DNA of 64,000 nucleotides. Source: JAJFJD01 sp965228975. GTDB taxonomy: Bacteria > Pseudomonadota > Alphaproteobacteria > UBA8366. The notes beneath the pieces are model-generated. The model saw only the letters and a list, made by a program, of their open reading frames with translations, had not been told where the DNA came from and searched no databases. Location: positions 4,712,001 through 4,776,000 of the forward strand of contig OZ245851.1 of the NCBI GenBank assembly GCA_965228975.1. The letters are read 5' to 3'. Positions 62,373-64,000 of this stretch are shown here, one piece after another (the first letter of the stretch is position 1; each line of letters opens with the position of its first letter). The position numbers and the translations under genes are program-made.

Positions 62373-63590
62373 ATGGTGCGGCTCAGCGATCTGCCCGAGA
62401 TCGACGTCACGCATCTTCTGGGCAAGGAGTGCGACGCCTTCGAGACTTCGCCCTGGGTGACCGGGCCGCCGGTCGCCGAGCGCCGGGTCGCGATCGTCAC
62501 CACCGCGGGCCTGCACCGCGGCGGCGACCGCAGCTTCGACATCCGGGATACCGGCTACCGGGTAATCCCCGGCGACGTGGCGGCCAAGGACCTGGTGATG
62601 TCGCACAGCTCGGTCAACTACGACCGCACCGGGTTTCAGCAGGACACCAACGTGGTTTTCCCGATCGACCGGCTGCGCGAGATGGAGGCGGCGGGCGAGA
62701 TCGGCTCGCTGGCGCGCTTCCACTATTCGCTGATGGGGGCCGGCTGGCTGCCGCACGAGATCGAGCCGACGGCGATCGAACTCGCCGGCATGCTGAAGGA
62801 GGACAAGGTCAACGCGGTATTGCTCAGCCCTGTCTGACCCAACTGCACGCGCGCGGTCGGTGCGGCTGCGCATTACCTGGAAGCGAACGGAATCGCGACG
62901 ACGGGGATCAGCCTGGTCCGCCCGAATACCGAGCAGATGCGGCCGCCGCGCTTCCTGTGGGTGCCGTTCGATCTGGGCCGTCCTTTCGGTGCGCCGAACG
63001 AACCGGAATTCCAGGCCAAGGTGGCGCGGACCGCGCTTGCCCTGCTCGAACGCGACGACGGTCCGGTGCTGCTCGACGATTTTCCGGAGGACGCGCCCGG
63101 CGGCCCGTCCGGCGACATGTCCGGCTGGGTCTGCCCCGTCTCGCTGCCGGCGCCGAAGGCCGAGGGGGGATCGGCGCTGTTGGAGGAGGTCTTCGCCGAG
63201 ATCGAACGCCTGGCGCCTTGGTACGCCTTCGCCCTGGAAGAGCGCGACCGGACGACCTTTGGGCTGTGCAAACTCGACATCGAGGACGTGGTGCGGTTCC
63301 TGAATGGATTCATGGACGGCACGCCGGACAACCCGTTGCCGGACCTGACGTTGGGCGAAGCCGTTCGGCTGGCCAGCGAGGACGTGCGGAGTTGGTATCT
63401 CGAAGCGGCGACGGCGCAGCCGGGCGCGTCCCGTCCACGTGAACTGGCCGATTGGTTCTGGGGCGAGACCGCGGTCGGCCGTTTCTATCTGGCGCTCCAA
63501 CCGGTTCTGGCCAAGCATGCGGACGAGCGCGTGCGCCATGTCGCGACCGGCCAATTCGTGCCGCGGTCGCAGCGCCACCGCCAAGGCTGA
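62373..63590 (+). CDS. Selenoprotein, GrdB/PrdB (selenoprotein B) family, copy 2, UGA-decoded Sec155
   Basis: 405 aa if TGA 62835-62837 is read as selenocysteine. A paralogue of the preceding gene along its whole length: MVRLSDLPEIDVTHLL, RVAIVTTAGL, NYDRTGFQQDTNVVFPIDRL, VNAVLLSPV, then Sec155-P-N-C158-T-R-A-V-G, PFDLGRPFGAPNEP and SGDMSGWVCPV (Cys254). The stop codon sits at the identical position in both copies and similarity is equally strong before and after it, which argues against two independent nonsense mutations. The 2-nt spacing points to one transcript and perhaps a heteromeric enzyme. C-terminal halves differ more than the cores. Confidence 0.88.
62835..62870 (+). promoter_or_regulatory. 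UGA recoding site and SECIS-like hairpin, copy 2
   Basis: TGA (62835-62837) is followed by a hairpin with apical loop GGTC (62855-62858, nt 21-24 from the U), closed by C62854-G62859. A bulged G62853 is followed by pairs C62852-G62860, G62851-T62861, C62850-G62862 and G62849-C62863. The GGUC loop and a bulge just below it are the features SelB reads in E. coli SECIS elements. Confidence 0.6.
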
Positions 63591-63659
63591 TCCTCCTTCC
63601 CATCGGCGGTGCTTGACGGCGGACCCGGCAGCCGGGATAACTCCGCGCGTTAGCCGTCC

Positions 63660-63711
63660 CCGCGTCCAAATCGGGGACCCCCGATCATCCGCGTGTCCAA
63701 AGCGAGGGACC
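63660..63711. repeat. Imperfect tandem repeat before trpS
   Basis: CCGCGTCCAAATCGGGGACC (63660-63679) is echoed by CCGCGTGTCCAAAGCGAGGGACC (63689-63711), which carries the trpS ribosome site (GAGGGACC). It fills the 126-bp gap after the selenoprotein genes and may reflect a local duplication. Confidence 0.4.
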
Positions 63712-63716
63712 AGACC

Positions 63717-64000
63717 ATGAACCGCATCTTTTCGGGCATTCAGCCCACCGGCAATCTTCACCTCGGCAACTATCTCGGCGCGATCCGTAACTGGGTCGAC
63801 CTGCAGGGCGACTACGAATGCCTCTATTGCATCGTCGATCTGCACGCGATCACCGTATGGCAGGAGCCGGCGGAACTTCTGGCGAGCACGCGCGAGGTGA
63901 CGGCCGGGCTGATCGCCGCCGGGATCGATCCCGAGAAGAACATCCTGTTCAATCAAAGCCAGAACCCGGATCACGCCAGCCTCGCGTGGATTTTCAACTG
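63717..64000 (+). CDS. trpS: Tryptophanyl-tRNA synthetase, N-terminal part (partial)
   Basis: 94 complete codons run off the right edge. The start MNRIFSGIQPTGNLHLGNYLGAIRNWVDLQ contains the class I HIGH-type motif (HLGN), followed by CLYCIVDLHAIT and NILFNQSQNPDHASLAWIFN, all typical of bacterial TrpRS. In many alphaproteobacteria trpS directly follows murJ; here two selenoprotein genes intervene. Confidence 0.97.
   Translation, partial: MNRIFSGIQPTGNLHLGNYLGAIRNWVDLQGDYECLYCIVDLHAITVWQEPAELLASTREVTAGLIAAGIDPEKNILFNQSQNPDHASLAWIFN

Overview
The window is a GC-rich alphaproteobacterial chromosome segment, most like Rhodospirillales or a relative. The evidence is gene order rather than any rRNA. 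The blocks rsmI-yraN-gshB, hemW-rdgB-rph facing hrcA-grpE, dnaK-dnaJ-dapB, phoR/pstSCAB-phoU-phoB and maeB/mutS-glnD-murJ-trpS are arrangements familiar from that class. No tRNA, rRNA, CRISPR array, transposase or integrase was seen.

Layout. 1-9.5 kb: the tail of a glycosyltransferase, a degenerate Fic/HTH protein beside a perfect 30-bp dyad, a TauD-type dioxygenase, a secreted protein of unknown role, a ComM-like AAA ATPase, a PAS protein, a flagellin-like protein and gshB. 9.5-20.4 kb: SirB1-like, BON lipoprotein, yraN, rsmI, an LpoA-like lipoprotein, hemW, rdgB, rph, hrcA, grpE, egtB and a DUF1848 protein. 20.4-26.1 kb: dnaK and dnaJ behind a heat-shock-type promoter, dapB, a DUF2244 protein and nth. 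26.2-33.5 kb: an AT-richer accessory segment. It holds a protein that looks like a proteasome/HslV-type Ntn hydrolase fused to TPRs, then a four-gene operon (CapA-like, MmgE/PrpD, PEP-mutase/isocitrate-lyase-like, amidohydrolase). That operon is bracketed by a diverged direct repeat, one copy of which is the 3' end of the intact lipoprotein gene at 33.5 kb.

33.5-43.1 kb: bactofilin, an EI24 membrane protein, PhzF-like, a methyltransferase, an adenosine kinase-like PfkB enzyme, an AmpG-like transporter, and a macro-domain protein translationally coupled to an acyl-CoA-synthetase/GNAT fusion. 43.1-50.9 kb: the phosphate regulon, with a three-repeat Pho box upstream of pstS. 51-64 kb: maeB, mutS, glnD, a DUF3126 protein, murJ, two tandem genes and the start of trpS.

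The most striking feature is the tandem pair at 61.1-63.6 kb. Each gene is interrupted at the same codon by an in-frame TGA in the context V-TGA-P-N-C-T-R. The frame is intact on both sides, protein similarity continues across the stop, and a hairpin begins about 15 nt after the TGA. This is the signature of selenocysteine insertion in the GrdB/PrdB selenoprotein B family. Ordinary gene callers would split the pair into four truncated ORFs. The pair has its own promoter and a leader with mutually exclusive hairpins, and it sits between murJ and trpS, which are often adjacent in this class.
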